A DNA stretch of 64,000 nt, from assembly GCF_040939455.1 (NCBI RefSeq), contig NC_134110.1, positions 380,001 through 444,000 on the forward strand, in the 5' to 3' direction. Below are positions 27,513 through 38,795 of this stretch, piece after piece. A model generated the notes under the pieces. The model worked only from the letters and a program-made list of their open reading frames with translations, did no database searches and had not been told where the DNA came from. Position numbers and translations under genes: made by a program. Within the stretch, counting starts at the first letter, position 1. Each line of letters starts with the position of its first letter. The DNA is from Microcebus murinus (taxonomy: Eukaryota > Chordata > Mammalia > Primates > Cheirogaleidae).

Positions 27513-27839
27513 CACTCGTGAAGTGGGAAGGGGTGGGATTCATTCATTCGCTCACTCATTCATTCATTCACCCACATTTCATTTCGTTCCTCCAGTGTCT
27601 ACTTGGCCCCTGGTCTGCGCCAGGTGTGGGCCGGGTTTGGGGGCACAGTGACGAAAAAAAAAGCACAGCTCGTACTTGCTGGGGCACAGACCAGCCCAGG
27701 GCTCCCTTCCAGAACGGTCTGGGCCCTAGTGTAGCAGGAGAGTCTCCATTTCCCCCCGGGGTCTGGGGAAGAGATTCTGATCAGGGGTGTCGATCAGCCA
27801 AAGAACTCAGCCCTGGTGGGTCAGAACCCTGGTCCACTT

Positions 27840-27993
27840 TGTAAGCACCTGGAGGGGTTCTGAAGACCGCTGCGCTCCGGCTGCAGCCCGGGCTCGTTAA
27901 GTCGGGATCTCTGAGCGTGGGAACCGGGCGTCCGTGCTTGTAAAAGCTCCCCAGGTCGTGCCAGTGCTCGGCCAGGGTTGAGAACCACGGCCC
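27840..27993. mobile_element. MER5A-like hAT-Charlie relic, 3' end present
   Basis: TGTAAAAGCTCCCCAGGTCG followed by CCAGGGTTGAGAACCACGG is the standard MER5A end. It lies in the same 0.6 kb as another copy. Confidence 0.7.
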
Positions 27994-28302
27994 TACAGCT
28001 TGGGTGGAGATAATCCCTTCTGGACCCACTCTCGGCCCCGTCCTGGCTCGGGAGCCTGAGCGAGCCCTGGAGCTGGTCTTGGGGCTGCGGGAGCTCCAGG
28101 CAGGCCTTGCTGGACAGCTCGAAGCCTCGTGCCGGGGAGAGGAGGGGCAGCAGCCCTGGCACTCGGGCTACGCTTATCTGCGCTGCGGGCACGCTGGTTT
28201 CCTTCCCGTCTCCACACACGGAAACCCGGGTGGAGCCGAGGCCGGCCCCTCTGCGGCCATTCCCCTCGGTTCCACTCGGAGCTCAGGGCCCTTGGAAGCC
28301 GC

Positions 28303-29096
28303 TTAACCACTTTGGTACCAGCGTCGGCTGTAGTCGACAGCCACAGACGAACGCGCACAGCCCGGCGTTGACTGTAGTTGACAGCCACAGACGAACGCGC
28401 ACAGCCCAGCGTCGACTGTAGTCGACAGCCACAGACGAACGCGCACAGCCTGGCGTCGACTGTAGTCGACAGCCACAGATGAACAAGCACAGCCCGGCGT
28501 TGAGTGTAGTCGACAGCCACAGACGAACGCGCACAGCCCAGCATTAACTGTAGTCGACAGCCACAGACGAACGCGCACAGCCTGGCGTCGACTGTAGTCG
28601 ACAGCCACAGATGAACAAGCACAGCCTGGCGTTGAGTGTAGTCGACAGCCACAGACGAACGCGCACAGCCCAGCATTAACTGTAGTCGACAGCCACAGAC
28701 GAACTCACACAGCCCGGCATTGACTATAGTCGACAGCCACAGATGAATTCACACAGCCCGGCGTCGACTGTAGTCGACAGCCACAGACGAACGCACAGCG
28801 ACTGTAACCGACAGCCATGATATGACTTTTCTAGTTTTTCATTTATCAAAATAAAATTGCAAACATTTAAAAATAACGTCATGAAAACATACATGCATAT
28901 GTTACCTGTTTTGATTCACATTGCAAGTCAAGCTGCCTGTAAAGTAGAACAAGCTCTCAGTGCTTCCAAGCTTTCCTCGTCACACGAGAGCAAGACGGAC
29001 GCGTCGTCAACGCACAGCACAGACCGCCGTGCGGACTGCGAGTGCCGGCTGCGGGCGAGGTGTCTCGGCCGGTTGGCGCCGGACCGAAGTGGTTAA
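28303..29096 (+). mobile_element. piggyBac-like nonautonomous element, copy 2
   Basis: Intact TTAA occurs at both ends. The left end is TTAACCACTTTGGTACCAGC and the right end is GGCGCCGGACCGAAGTGGTTAA, an inverted pair. The interior has about eleven 44-bp units (28317-28800) built on GTCGACTGTAGTCGACAGCC and ACAGACGAACGCGCACAGCC, each with up to five CpGs, followed by the AT-rich and GC-rich tail shared with the copies at 9803 and 36809. It lies 3.7 kb upstream of the RASGRF1 start codon. No transposase frame is recognised. Confidence 0.85.
28317..28800. repeat. 44-bp CpG-rich palindromic array inside piggyBac-like copy 2
   Basis: About eleven units. Within each, GTCGAC-TGTA-GTCGAC forms an inverted repeat with a 4-bp loop. 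The CpGs of ACGAACGCGC are largely preserved. Confidence 0.93.
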
Positions 29097-29798
29097 AGGG
29101 GTAGCTGGCTAGGCAGACATTGTTTGCCAGGCTGGCCCGGCTTGGGCTGGGTGCGGGGCCCAGGGAGGGGTGGGCATGCCTCGCCGTGGCTGCAAGAGGC
29201 GGGCACGCCCACTTCTGCGTGCGCTGTCCGGCAAGCCTGCGGCCACCTCGAGCAGGGGTGCAGCGGGTGTGCGCAGGAATGTCACCAGTGCGTCTGGGCT
29301 TGCTCGCCTCGTGTCGCCCTCTGAACCAGGACTTCTGAACCGGGTTCACAGAGATCCGCAGGGTGGAGACGCCGTGCCCAGAGTCTAGCAGAGGAGCCGG
29401 GATGGCGGGTTCCGAGGAGCTGGCTCAGGGGGTGCCCACCTCCCAGCCCTCCCGGCTGAGGTCTCTGTAGGGCAGGAGGAGCCAAGAGGGAGAGTCAGGA
29501 CGCCTCCACGTCCCCTGGGCCTGCTGGCGAGAGGCAGGGACATCCCCGGTTCCAGTCCTGCCGAGTCTCCCTGAGGGTCTTCTGCCGGACTCTGGACGGG
29601 GCTTGGTGGCAGCATTAGGCCGAGGTGGGTGTCCGTGGGTGTCATGGGCTTTCGGTCCCTGCCTGTGAGGACTTCCAGTGCGTGTGAGACACGTGTGTCC
29701 TTTGCTGTGTGCGTGGAGTTTCTGAGTGGTACGGCGTGTGCGCGTGCGGGCGTGTGCAGGTGGAGCATTCAGAGAACCTGTTTACTTTTCCTTGTATA
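29097..29798. other. Single-copy intergenic sequence
   Basis: No repeat or gene is recognised apart from a TGTGCGCGTGCGGGCGTG patch near 29740. Confidence 0.4.
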
Positions 29799-29812
29799 TG
29801 TCTTACACATTT

Positions 29813-30108
29813 CTTTGTTTTTGTTTTGAGGCAGAGTCTCACTCTATCTCCCGGGCTAGAGTGCCGTGGCATCAGCTTTGCTCACAGCAACCTCAAACTC
29901 CTGGGCTCAAGCGATCCTCCTGCCTCAGCCTCCCGAGTAGCTGGGACTACAGGCATGCGCCACCATGCCCGGCTAATTTTTTTTTTTTTTTCTATTTTTG
30001 GTACAGACAGGGTCTCACTCTTGCTCAGGCTGGTCTTGAACTCCTGATCTACCTACCTCGGCCTCCCAGAGTGCTGGGATTACAGGCGTGAGCCACCACG
30101 CCCGGTTT
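29813..30108 (-). mobile_element. Alu with 14-bp target-site duplication
   Basis: The element is flanked by perfect copies of TGTCTTACACATTT at 29799-29812 and 30109-30122. It lacks the GAGTGAGTG block in the left arm and has a shorter right-arm linker. Confidence 0.95.
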
Positions 30109-30299
30109 TGTCTTACACATTTTTTATCTAATTTGTTTCTGGATATCTTATGTTTTGTGGTTACCATTGGAAATATGGGGTTTTTTTTGCCTATTTTTAA
30201 AAAACTGGCAATTCTTGGTATGTAAGAAAATTATTACTATCTATGTATTTATTTTTTTAAGCCACTACTGTCTTGAGACACTCATTTCTAAAAGTTTAG

Positions 30300-30810
30300 T
30301 TCCTCTGTTGGACTTGACAGCTAGACAACTGGAACACATCAATACATTTCTGAGGATTTAGGCAATTCTTGTATTTATTAGACAAATCTCACTTAGTCAT
30401 GGAGGATTTTTACCTTATTATCAGTGTATTTAGTTTTTCTATCTCTTCTTGAATAAATCTTGGTAAGTTATGATTTCCAAGATAATTTATTTACATTTCT
30501 CAATTTATTACATAGGTCTACCAAATATTTTCTTACGATTCTTATAATTTTCTCCATGTGTGTTAATTCCCCCTCTTTAGGTGCTGATTTTGTGGTTTTA
30601 TATTATCTGTCTTTTCTTAAAAGAGTTTTAATTATGTTATTAAGCCTTTCAATTTATTTGTCAATTCTATTTTTTTCCTAGTTCATTATTTATACACCTA
30701 TGTTTACTAAGTTCTTTCTCCGCCTTTCTTTAGACTTGTTTTGTTGTTTTTCCTCAACTTCTTAAATGCTTAATTAGTTTATTCTCACTCTTTCTTGTTG
30801 AGTGACAACA
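30300..30810 (-). mobile_element. Ancient L1 (L1M) ORF2 fragment
   Basis: TTTTTCTATCTCTTCTTGAATAAATCTTGG and the following AT-rich stretch (CTACCAAATATTTTCTTACG, TTCCCCCTCTTTAGG) are diverged antisense L1 ORF2. The AT-rich DNA continues to about 31000 and may be more of the same element. It contains many stops. Confidence 0.6.
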
Positions 30811-31586
30811 GGGTTTAAGACTATGCCCTTTCCTTATAAGCGCGGAATTTTTCCAGATCGGATAGAATCGCTATGTACATTTCTGATTTCCACATGTAGA
30901 AAATCGTCTGAAGTTAAGTTATTTTTTTTTAGGCAGAGAGTTAATCGAATTTGAACCGAATACTTTCCGAACGTCCGAGTAGATTATTTCGCTCGCTTTC
31001 GCTTATTAATGATTCCACTGCACTGTGCCCAGAAAACCTGGTCTGCGTTGTTCCCACGCCTTAACATCTGCTGCTGTTTTCTTCGGGGTGTCCCGTGTGA
31101 GGTCAGTTCCGTGACTGCCCAGAGGGCCCTGGGAGAGGAGACGCCCACGCTCTGTCCACAGAGCGCTGAGGTTGGCACGGAGCTAGCGGCTGGGTTTAAT
31201 AAGCCCCGTCACTCAGGAGCAAACCCGGATCTCTGCAGCTGTGCACGGAGGCTGCAGAGGTTTGGGTGGCTGTGAGCTCCAGGGCCGGGGAAAGCAACGT
31301 TCTTCTCCTCTGACTCGGTCCAGCGTCCCTGTGGCTCTGGGGCCTACCAAGGTCGAGAGATGAGCAGCAGACCAAGGAGGGGCCTCTGCCACGTGCCCCA
31401 AGCTCCAATTCCACCGGCGGCAAATCCCCCTGGCCCCCGTTCACCGCCTCTGCGTTTATGCCATGCACGGCCCTCCCAGGAACTGTGTGGTTAGGCCTCC
31501 CTGCTGACCCAGGATGGAGGTCAAAAGATTCATGGGTGGGTGAGCCAGGCACGTGGCAGACTGTAAGTAAAGGAAAACACGTCCAG

Positions 31587-31926
31587 ACCGGGCACGGTGG
31601 CTCACTCCTGTCATCCCGGCACTCTGGGAGGCTGAGGCGGGCGGATCGCTCAAGGTCAGGAGCTCGAGACCAGCCTGAGCAAGAGTGAGACCCCGTCTCT
31701 ATTATAAATAGAAAGAAATTAATTGGCCAACTAAAAATATATAGAAAAAATGAGCCGGGCGCGGTGGCGCATGCCTGTAGTCCCAGCTACTCGGGAGGCT
31801 GAGGCAGGAGGATTGCTTGAGCCCAGGAGTCTGAGGTTGCTGTGAGCGAGGCTGACGCCACGGCACTCACTCTAGCCTGGGCGACAGAGTGAGACTCTGT
31901 CTCAAAAAAATAAAGGAAAAAAGAAA
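31587..31926 (+). mobile_element. Alu (strepsirrhine)
   Basis: A sense dimer starts CCGGGCACGGTGGCTCACTC and has a poly-A tail. Flanks GAAAACACGTCC and GAAAACACATCC are a near-identical target-site duplication. Confidence 0.93.
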
Positions 31927-32717
31927 ACACATCCTGTCCTCGATGAGCACAGCAGATGGAGTGCAGCGCAATCTCGTGGCCGCCGCCGTGTACGGAGCTT
32001 GGCTGCGAAGCTTCCGTTCGTCCCTCCGGACTTGCTCTCCCTCCTGTCCACCCTGCTCAGGTCCCGAGAGGGCTGCCGTCCGTGCCTGGTCTCACCTGCA
32101 TCCAGCCCTCCAGTTGGGTGGGGGCCGGGAGAACCGTTTTCCTGGAGGGAGAGACGAGAGTGAGGCTGGCATTGCGTCTCTCCCGCCGGGGCCTCCCCAT
32201 GCAGCTCTGTCCCTGGGCTCCCGTGACTGTCCCCGCTTTTGCACTCTAGGACCGGGGTGGCCCTTACTGCAGGGCAGGGCACCGGCCTCTGGGGTCTCCT
32301 GCTGCAAGCTCAGACCTTTGCGGGTGGTTGCTTAGTACCTGCTTCCCTCGCACCGTCCGGTCTTCCTGTTCCCGCTGTCTCCTGGGGGCCCTGGCTCTCT
32401 CAGCACTGGCAGGGGACTTGGGGACAATCCCCTCTGAGCTGCTCATCTGTCACTGGGAAAGTGACACCCTCAAGGTCACACAGAAAGTTTATTGCCAACT
32501 GGAACTAGAACTCAGGGGTCTTAGCCTGCCATCCTTGCCTCTGCTAATCAAATTGTGCTACACGCGGAGGGCTGGGGTCCACTTATAAACAGAATGACGT
32601 GAAAGATGAGCCCAAGCTTCCCACCTCCCCCAGTGGGGTCAGAGCCCAGCCGACCGACCTTTCGAGTCCTTCTAGGGGGTGGGAGGGGAGCTCAGCACCT
32701 GTGCCCTCCTGCTGAGG
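31927..32717. other. Single-copy intergenic sequence with a MIR
   Basis: Moderately GC-rich. The only recognised element is a MIR at about 32445-32545. Confidence 0.4.
32445..32545. mobile_element. MIR fragment
   Basis: CTGGGAAAGTGACACCCTCA, AAGGTCACACAGAAAG and AACTAGAACTCAGGGGTC follow the MIR order. Confidence 0.6.
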
Positions 32718-33169
32718 TACCGTGTCTCCCCGAAAAAGAGACAGGGTCTTATGTTTAGTTTTCCTCGAGAAGACACCCTAGGGCTTGTTTTCAGGGGATG
32801 TGTTATTTTTTTTTAAGTACGGTACAACCATCTATATTGATTCAAACACAGTGAAGTCGTCTTCTTCTGGAACATCATCCTCACTCTCCAGACCCCGAAT
32901 CCCGTCCTGAATTTCTTGCGACTCTATTTCCTTTAGAATCATTGGCCCCGATCTCTCCTGTGGAGCCACAGAGCTCTCACGGGCGGATGGGAAGGGCTGC
33001 TCGTGTTCTTTCCCGCTCCGCGACGACATGCACGGGTTGTGCAGACGCGCTGCGCAGCCACGCCCGTCACTAGGGCTGATTTTCGGGGTGGGCTTCTATT
33101 GCGCACATGCTCAGTAATCCTGCTAGGGCTTATTTTATGGGGAGGTCTTATTTTTGGGGAAACGCGGTA
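32718..33169 (-). mobile_element. TA-flanked MITE, copy 2
   Basis: TA flanks both ends. The termini are TACCGTGTCTCCCCGAAAAA and TTTTTGGGGAAACGCGGTA. The minus strand carries an open frame through most of the element, ending in the shared acidic motif LESEDDVPEEDDF. Confidence 0.88.
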
Positions 33170-33371
33170 GTTCATAATGAAAAGGTATATTTAGCTTATA
33201 ATTCTGGTGGCTGGAAAGCCTGAGGGACTGGGACCGGATCTGCAGGCTCCTGGCAGGGGCTCGCGTGCTGTGTCGTCGCACGGTAGAGGGTCAAAGGGCA
33301 CATGGACACCTGTGGGGGGGACACCATGGAGGGCCCCTCACTTTATAACAACTTGTTCTTGCAGGAACTAA

Positions 33372-33560
33372 TCCAGGGGTGGGGAACCTGCAGAGACCAC
33401 AGGTGGCCTTCTGGGTCCTTAAGTGAGGCCTTTTGCCTGAATCCAAGTTTTACAGAACAGACCCTTTTATGTGTATTATTAATACATTTTTGTTCATTTT
33501 TAATATTTTTGTTTTATTTAAAAAATGGATGAATTTAAAATGCCAAAGAATAAAGTAAGT
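33372..33560. mobile_element. Probable hAT-type DNA transposon fragment
   Basis: CAGGGGTGGGGAACCTGCAG at the left, followed by GGTGGCCTTCTGGGTCCTTA and CTGAATCCAAGTTTTACAG, resembles mammalian hAT elements with CAGGGGTG-type ends. The other terminus was not located, so the family is uncertain. Confidence 0.4.
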
Positions 33561-34359
33561 TCCAATGCAAATAATCCTCCCAGACTGACGGGCGCAGTTA
33601 GAACTTTAGTCAGTCACGAGGGCTGAACTGACTGCTGCTACGCTCACGATTTAGTTCCAACCTCCCCCGCCTGGCTGGCACCACTACGGCCCGGGGCTGG
33701 CCGGGGAGAGCTCCTGGGGGTCGGGCACGTCAGTCTGGCACCGGCTTTTGACCGCGGTGCACTGTGTTTCTGTTTGACGTGGAATCCGTGAGTAGCTGCA
33801 CAGATCGCCAGTATTTTTCAGTTCTGTCTGCTCAGCAGCCCTTCGTGTCAAAGAAGACCCAGAGAACGCTGAAGGCAGAAAACAGGCTTTTTAGTGAGGG
33901 TTGGGGATTGCAGCATGCTCCTGTTTCTGCTGAAGGTGAGGTGGTTTGCTTGCTTTGCGATGCTGCAATCTCAACGTCGAAGAACCTCGGCGCTCCCCAG
34001 CGTCCCAGCACTCCCGAGGACCACAGGTGTCTCAACTCGGAGGGAGGGGCGGGAAAGGGTGCATTGCAGAGGTTGACGGACCACAGGGATGGCGACCCTG
34101 TCCAGGGGCTAAAAGGACCAGCTGCAGAGACCCCAGCTGACAAGGGACTCACATCTAGAAATGGCAAAAGATACAGGCAGAAAATGGGCAGAACGTGCCG
34201 GTTCACGTTTCCTCACGGTAGACGTGAACTGAAATGCGCCCACAACCCTCCGCTTCCGACCCCAGCTCGCCGTGGCCTCAGACACTTTTGGCCGTTGTGT
34301 TGGTGTGTTCTCTCGAGTTGTAAGCATGCGGATGGTGCTTCCTGGCGAGCAGAGTCCAC

Positions 34360-34695
34360 GATCACCATGACAACCACGACGACCACGATGACCATGATTA
34401 CCACGATGACCATGGTTACCACGATTACCACGATGACCATGGTTACCACGATGACCATGATTACCACGATGACCATGGTTACCACGATGACCATGGTTAC
34501 CACGATGACCATGGTTACCAAGATGACCATGGTTACCACAATGACCACGGTTACCACAGTTACCACATGACCACGGTTGCCACGATGACCACGGTTACCA
34601 CGACGACCACGGTTACCATGACGACCACTGTTACCACGACGACCATGATGCCCACAGTTATCATGATGACCACAGTTACCAAGACTACCACGCCT
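34360..34695. repeat. ACC/ATG-based minisatellite
   Basis: Units built on GACCATGGTTACCACGAT (18 bp) with shorter 6-bp subrepeats span about 335 bp. Each period is a multiple of three, giving threonine-methionine frames on plus and valine-isoleucine frames on minus. Confidence 0.95.
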
Positions 34696-35894
34696 CCAGA
34701 CACTGCGACCCTCTGCCTGCTCTTCTCTGTGCCTGGGGCTGCAGGTTTTCTTTCCCACATGCTCCACCTCCTGGTTGCTCTCTGGGCCGACTGTATACAC
34801 TTTCCTGAGGCCCCTTCACGGCTCCCCGGGGACGGATTCTGGCTTTCCGAGTCCCACGTCTTTCTCTTTCCTGCCCTGCACTTGCCACTGAAAGGAGGGG
34901 TGTGTGTCGGAGACAGAGCATTGGGGTCTTTGGGTGTCTGAGGACGCTGTGGGTCCCCTCTCCTCTGGACGGATGGTTCTGCTCGGCTCGGGCTCTCAGG
35001 CTGACAGGGACTTTCTTGGAGGTGTCGCCGTTTCTGTCGACCCGCGGCTGGGATCGCGGAAGCCGGTCCGGCTACTCCTCCTCCTGTGCACGCCGTGTGC
35101 TCTGCTCTCAGGAAGCCTGCGGGGCCTTCTGCTGCTGCCGGTGATTTGAAGTTTCTCGGGATGTGCAGTGTCCGGGCTTCTGAGACTCGGAAAACCTTTC
35201 TCTCAAACGAGCGTGTGGGTCTGGCATCCCAAAAGTCTGTTCTGTAACTCAAAAGCCGAGAATCGGCCCTTTTGTTTTCTGCTTTTCTTCCCTGCACGCT
35301 CATTCCCTGGGCTCGCTCCTTCCGTGGACTGACGGGGCGGATGGCGGGAGACGCCTGGGAGCACCAGGGGCAAAGCAGGTCTCAGGGTCTGCGTGGTCCC
35401 TGGTCTCAGGGCTGCGTCACACACCACGTATGTTGCCCGGGGGAGGCCCAGGGGCGAGATCCTGAACTTGGAAACCCACAGACACTTAGCTAAGCCCCGG
35501 GGGAGTAACCATGGCAGCACGAAAGCCGTGGGCATTCTTGCCCCAGTGCCTTTGCTCGAGCCGTGCCCTGGCTGGAGGAATGCTATTTGGCTGCCAGCAG
35601 CAGAGCATCCACTCTAGCGGCCTAGTGAGGGTTTGCTTTCTCACGTAAGCAAGTCTGGAAGTGGGTGGTCCAGGGTGGTCATGAGAGAGACCCAGCCTCT
35701 CTCCGTCTTTTTGCTATGACTTCATCTACACGTTGCTTTCACCTTCAGGGCCACAGGATGGCTGCTGGCACTCTGGTCATCACACGCAAGTTCCGGGCAA
35801 GAAGAAAAACAGGAAGAGGCAAAAGGGCATTCCCCGGCTGTCCGATTTCTTTTGAAAAGGAGCCTTTCTGGAAGTCATTCCAGCAATCTCCACT
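34696..35894. other. Single-copy intergenic sequence
   Basis: No repeat class or coding domain is recognised. Frames here are short or extend out of the neighbouring array. Confidence 0.4.
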
Positions 35895-36296
35895 TACCGT
35901 GTTTCCCCGAAAATAAGACCCACCCGAAAAATAAGCCCTAGCAGGATGTCTAAGCATGTGCGCCATAGAAGCCCCACCCCGAAAATCAGCCCTGGTGACG
36001 GGCGTGGCTGCGCAGCGTCTGCACAACCCGTGCGTGTCGTCGCGGAGCGGGAAAGAACACGAGCAGCCCTTCTCATCCGCCCCGTCCTGACAGCTGCTGT
36101 CCCAGAGGTGACCGGAAAGGTGCGGGCAGCCCCACCAGCAAGGCCGGCTCTCCCTGTCGGGTCCCGGCCGTCCTGTGTGTGCTGCAAGCTGAGGCTTTGA
36201 GGGGAAGATAACACATCCCCTGAGAATAAGCCCCAGGGTGTCTTCTCGAGGGAAAATAAATATAAGACCCTGTCTTATCTTTGGGGAAACACGGTA
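35895..36296 (+). mobile_element. TA-flanked MITE, copy 3 (different interior)
   Basis: The ends are TACCGTGTTTCCCCGAAAAT and TTTGGGGAAACACGGTA, both with TA. The first ~190 bp and last ~90 bp align with other copies, but about 36088-36208 is unrelated sequence in place of the segment coding the acidic tail. Confidence 0.88.
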
Positions 36297-36808
36297 CGTC
36301 TCCTTGGCCACTGTGCAAGGGAGGCTGGAAACACACTCTCCTAGCCGGAGACTCGGCTGCCCAAGGTGAAGGGTTTCCGCTGGGGAGGAAGAGGAAGGAA
36401 TGAACGCTGGGGAGGGGCTGGCGGCCTCCGTGGTCAGGTTCTGGCCTGTGAAACTGCTCTGCAGCCTCTGAGACCTCGTTCCTTCCGGAAAGCACAGCGA
36501 GAGTGGCACCTCCATTTCCCTGATGACCCCAGCCGCCAGCCCCCTAAAGCACCGAGACCCCTCTCCTGTTCACGGGATTTCCATTTCTGCCTGAAAGGTG
36601 TCCAGCTCCCCATCCTGGTGCACCCCCGCCTTCCAGCCTCGGGGCCCCACCATGGAAACTTGCTCCTGAATTCCCGCCTGGATTTCCACCGCCCTGGCCA
36701 GAGGCAGCGCCTCCCCCTCCCTGAGTTCTGGGGTGGGCTGGGGATTAGGGTGGCCGCCTGTTCCTGCTTGCCCAAGGCCGGGGTTCACGGGGCACAGGAC
36801 TTTGACTT

Positions 36809-37781
36809 TAACCACTTGGGTCCGGTGCTCACCGGCCGCGACACCTCGCCCACAGCCGGCACTCACAGTCCACACGGTATAGTCTGCGCTGCGCATTGAC
36901 GACGCGTCCGTCTTGCTCTTGTGTGGCGAGGAAAGCTTGGAAGCCCTGAGAGCTTGTTTTACTTTACAGGCAGCTTTGCTTGTGATGCACATCAGAACAG
37001 GTAACATACACATGTATGTTCTCGTGACGTTATTTTTAAATGTTCACAATTTTATTTTGATAGATGAAAAATTAGAAAAGTCACGTCACAGCTGTCGGCT
37101 AAAGTCACTGTGGGCGTTCATCTGTGGCTGTCGGCTACAGTTGACACGGGGCTGTGCATGTTCATCTGTGGCTGTTGACTACAGTCCATGCTGGGCTATG
37201 CGTGTTCATCTGTGGCTGTCGGCTACAGTTGACACGGGGCTGTGCACGTTCATCTGTGGCTGTTGACTACAGTCCATGCTGGGCTGTGCACGTTCATCTG
37301 TGGCTGTCAGCTACAGTCAACACTGGGCTGTGCACGTTCATCTGTGGCTGTCGGCTACAGTTCACACTGGGCTGTGCACATTCATCTGTGGCTGTCAGCT
37401 ACAGTCAACACTGGGCTGTGTGTGTTCATCTGTGGCTGTCGGCTACAGTCTACGCTGGGCTGTGCGTGTTCATCTGTGGCTGTCGGCTACAGTCGACGCT
37501 GGGCTGTGTGCGTTCATCTGTGGCTGTCGGCTACAGTCAACACTGGGCTGTGCACGTTCATCTGTGGCTGTCGGCTACAGTTCACGCTGGGCTGTGCACA
37601 TTCATCTGTGGCTGTCAGCTACAGTCAACACTGGGCTGTGCATGTTCATCTGTGGCTGTCGGCTACAGTTGACGTTGGGCTGTGCGCATTCATATGTGGC
37701 TGTCGGCTACGGTCGACACTGGGCTGTGTGTGTTCGTCTGTGGCTGTCGACTATAGTCGACGCTGGTACAGAAGTGGTTAA
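36809..37781 (-). mobile_element. piggyBac-like nonautonomous element, copy 3
   Basis: TTAA flanks both ends. In plus orientation it starts TTAACCACTTGGGTCCGGTG and ends GCTGGTACAGAAGTGGTTAA, so it is inverted relative to the copies at 9803 and 28303. The GC-rich tail and the AT-rich segment come first (to about 37085), then about fifteen 44-bp units. Most CpGs in its units have become TG or CA, unlike the copy at 28303. Confidence 0.85.
37090..37765. repeat. 44-bp array inside piggyBac-like copy 3, about 15 units
   Basis: Units read TTCATCTGTGGCTGTCGGCT with ACAGTCGACGCTGGGCTGTG and many transitions. The array gives cysteine-rich frames in three phases that are not genes. Confidence 0.93.
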
Positions 37782-38457
37782 AACCAGCCATGTTTGCTGG
37801 GACTGAGGGGTTCCCAGGATGTAGGACTTCCGGTGCTAACACTGGGCCGGCTGGATGGGCGGGTCACCCCCCATGGGGGACAGAACACTGGGCTTGGCAG
37901 ACGAGGACAGGAAGGAGGTGGCTGGTTCGGCACGATGGACCCTGCAGTCTTGGGCCTTTCGTCTGACCGTCAGCATCCAGATGCATCCAGATTTGTGAAA
38001 CGGGGCTGGAGTCAGCTTTGCGAGGGCATTCGGAGGCTGACGGGGTGGGGGGGCGTGTGGAAGCTCCTTGCAAAGGTGACAATCAGTAAATGGTGACGTG
38101 TCACTGCCTCGGAGCTGCTCCCCGTGGCCCCTGCTGTGCTCTGATGGGCGTCACGGTCGTTTCCCCGCCCGGGCTGGGAAACACGCGCCCAGACGTGAGG
38201 AGCCCGGCCGCCCCTTGTGCAGCAGGTGAGACCTTGCGTCCCAGCAGCCCGAGTGAGAGCCACGGCAGGGTCTTATTTTTGTGAATGAGATCGGCCCCCA
38301 GCCACGAGGCTGAGTCCCTGACCCGAGCGCCGCCCTCACAGTGGGCGGGGACGGCTTGTGCACCCCAGAGACTCCGCAGAGCTCGTGCTCCTCGCCCCCC
38401 GCGGCCGCTGCTGGGCCTCCCGCTCAGGGCCGGGTGGTTCTCTGCTCAGAAGGGCGG
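37782..38457. other. Single-copy intergenic sequence
   Basis: GC-rich with no recognised element. The AGTAAATGGTGACGTGTCAC stretch near 38084 looks MIR-like but is too short to call. Confidence 0.35.
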
Positions 38458-38795
38458 CTGCGCACCCCCCACCCCCCAGGCCTAGCTGCGCGCCCTCACC
38501 CCCCAGGCCTAGCTGCGCGCCCCCACCCCCCAGGCCTAGCTGCAGCGCCTCCACCCCCCAGGCCTAGCTGCTCGCCCCCCCACCCCCCAGGCCTAGCTGC
38601 GCGCCCCCCCACCCCCCAGGCCTAGCTCCGCGCCCCCACCCCCCAGGCCTAGCTGCACGCCTCCACCCCCCAGGCCTAGCTGCGTGCCCCCCACCCCCCA
38701 GGCCTAGCTGCGCACCCCCACCCCCCATGCCGAGCTGCGCGCCCCCACCCCCCATGCCGAGCTGCGCGCCCCCCATGCCGAGCTGCGCACCTCCC
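38458..38795. repeat. C-rich minisatellite, about 12 units
   Basis: Units of about 27-30 bp contain CCCCCCAGGCCTAGCTGCGC. The last three carry CCCCCCATGCCGAGCTGCGC instead. The C-runs suggest i-motif or quadruplex potential. Confidence 0.95.

Noticed and set aside
37090..37765. Cysteine-rich repeat proteins in three frames
   Set aside because: Created by the 44-bp array inside the piggyBac-like element.
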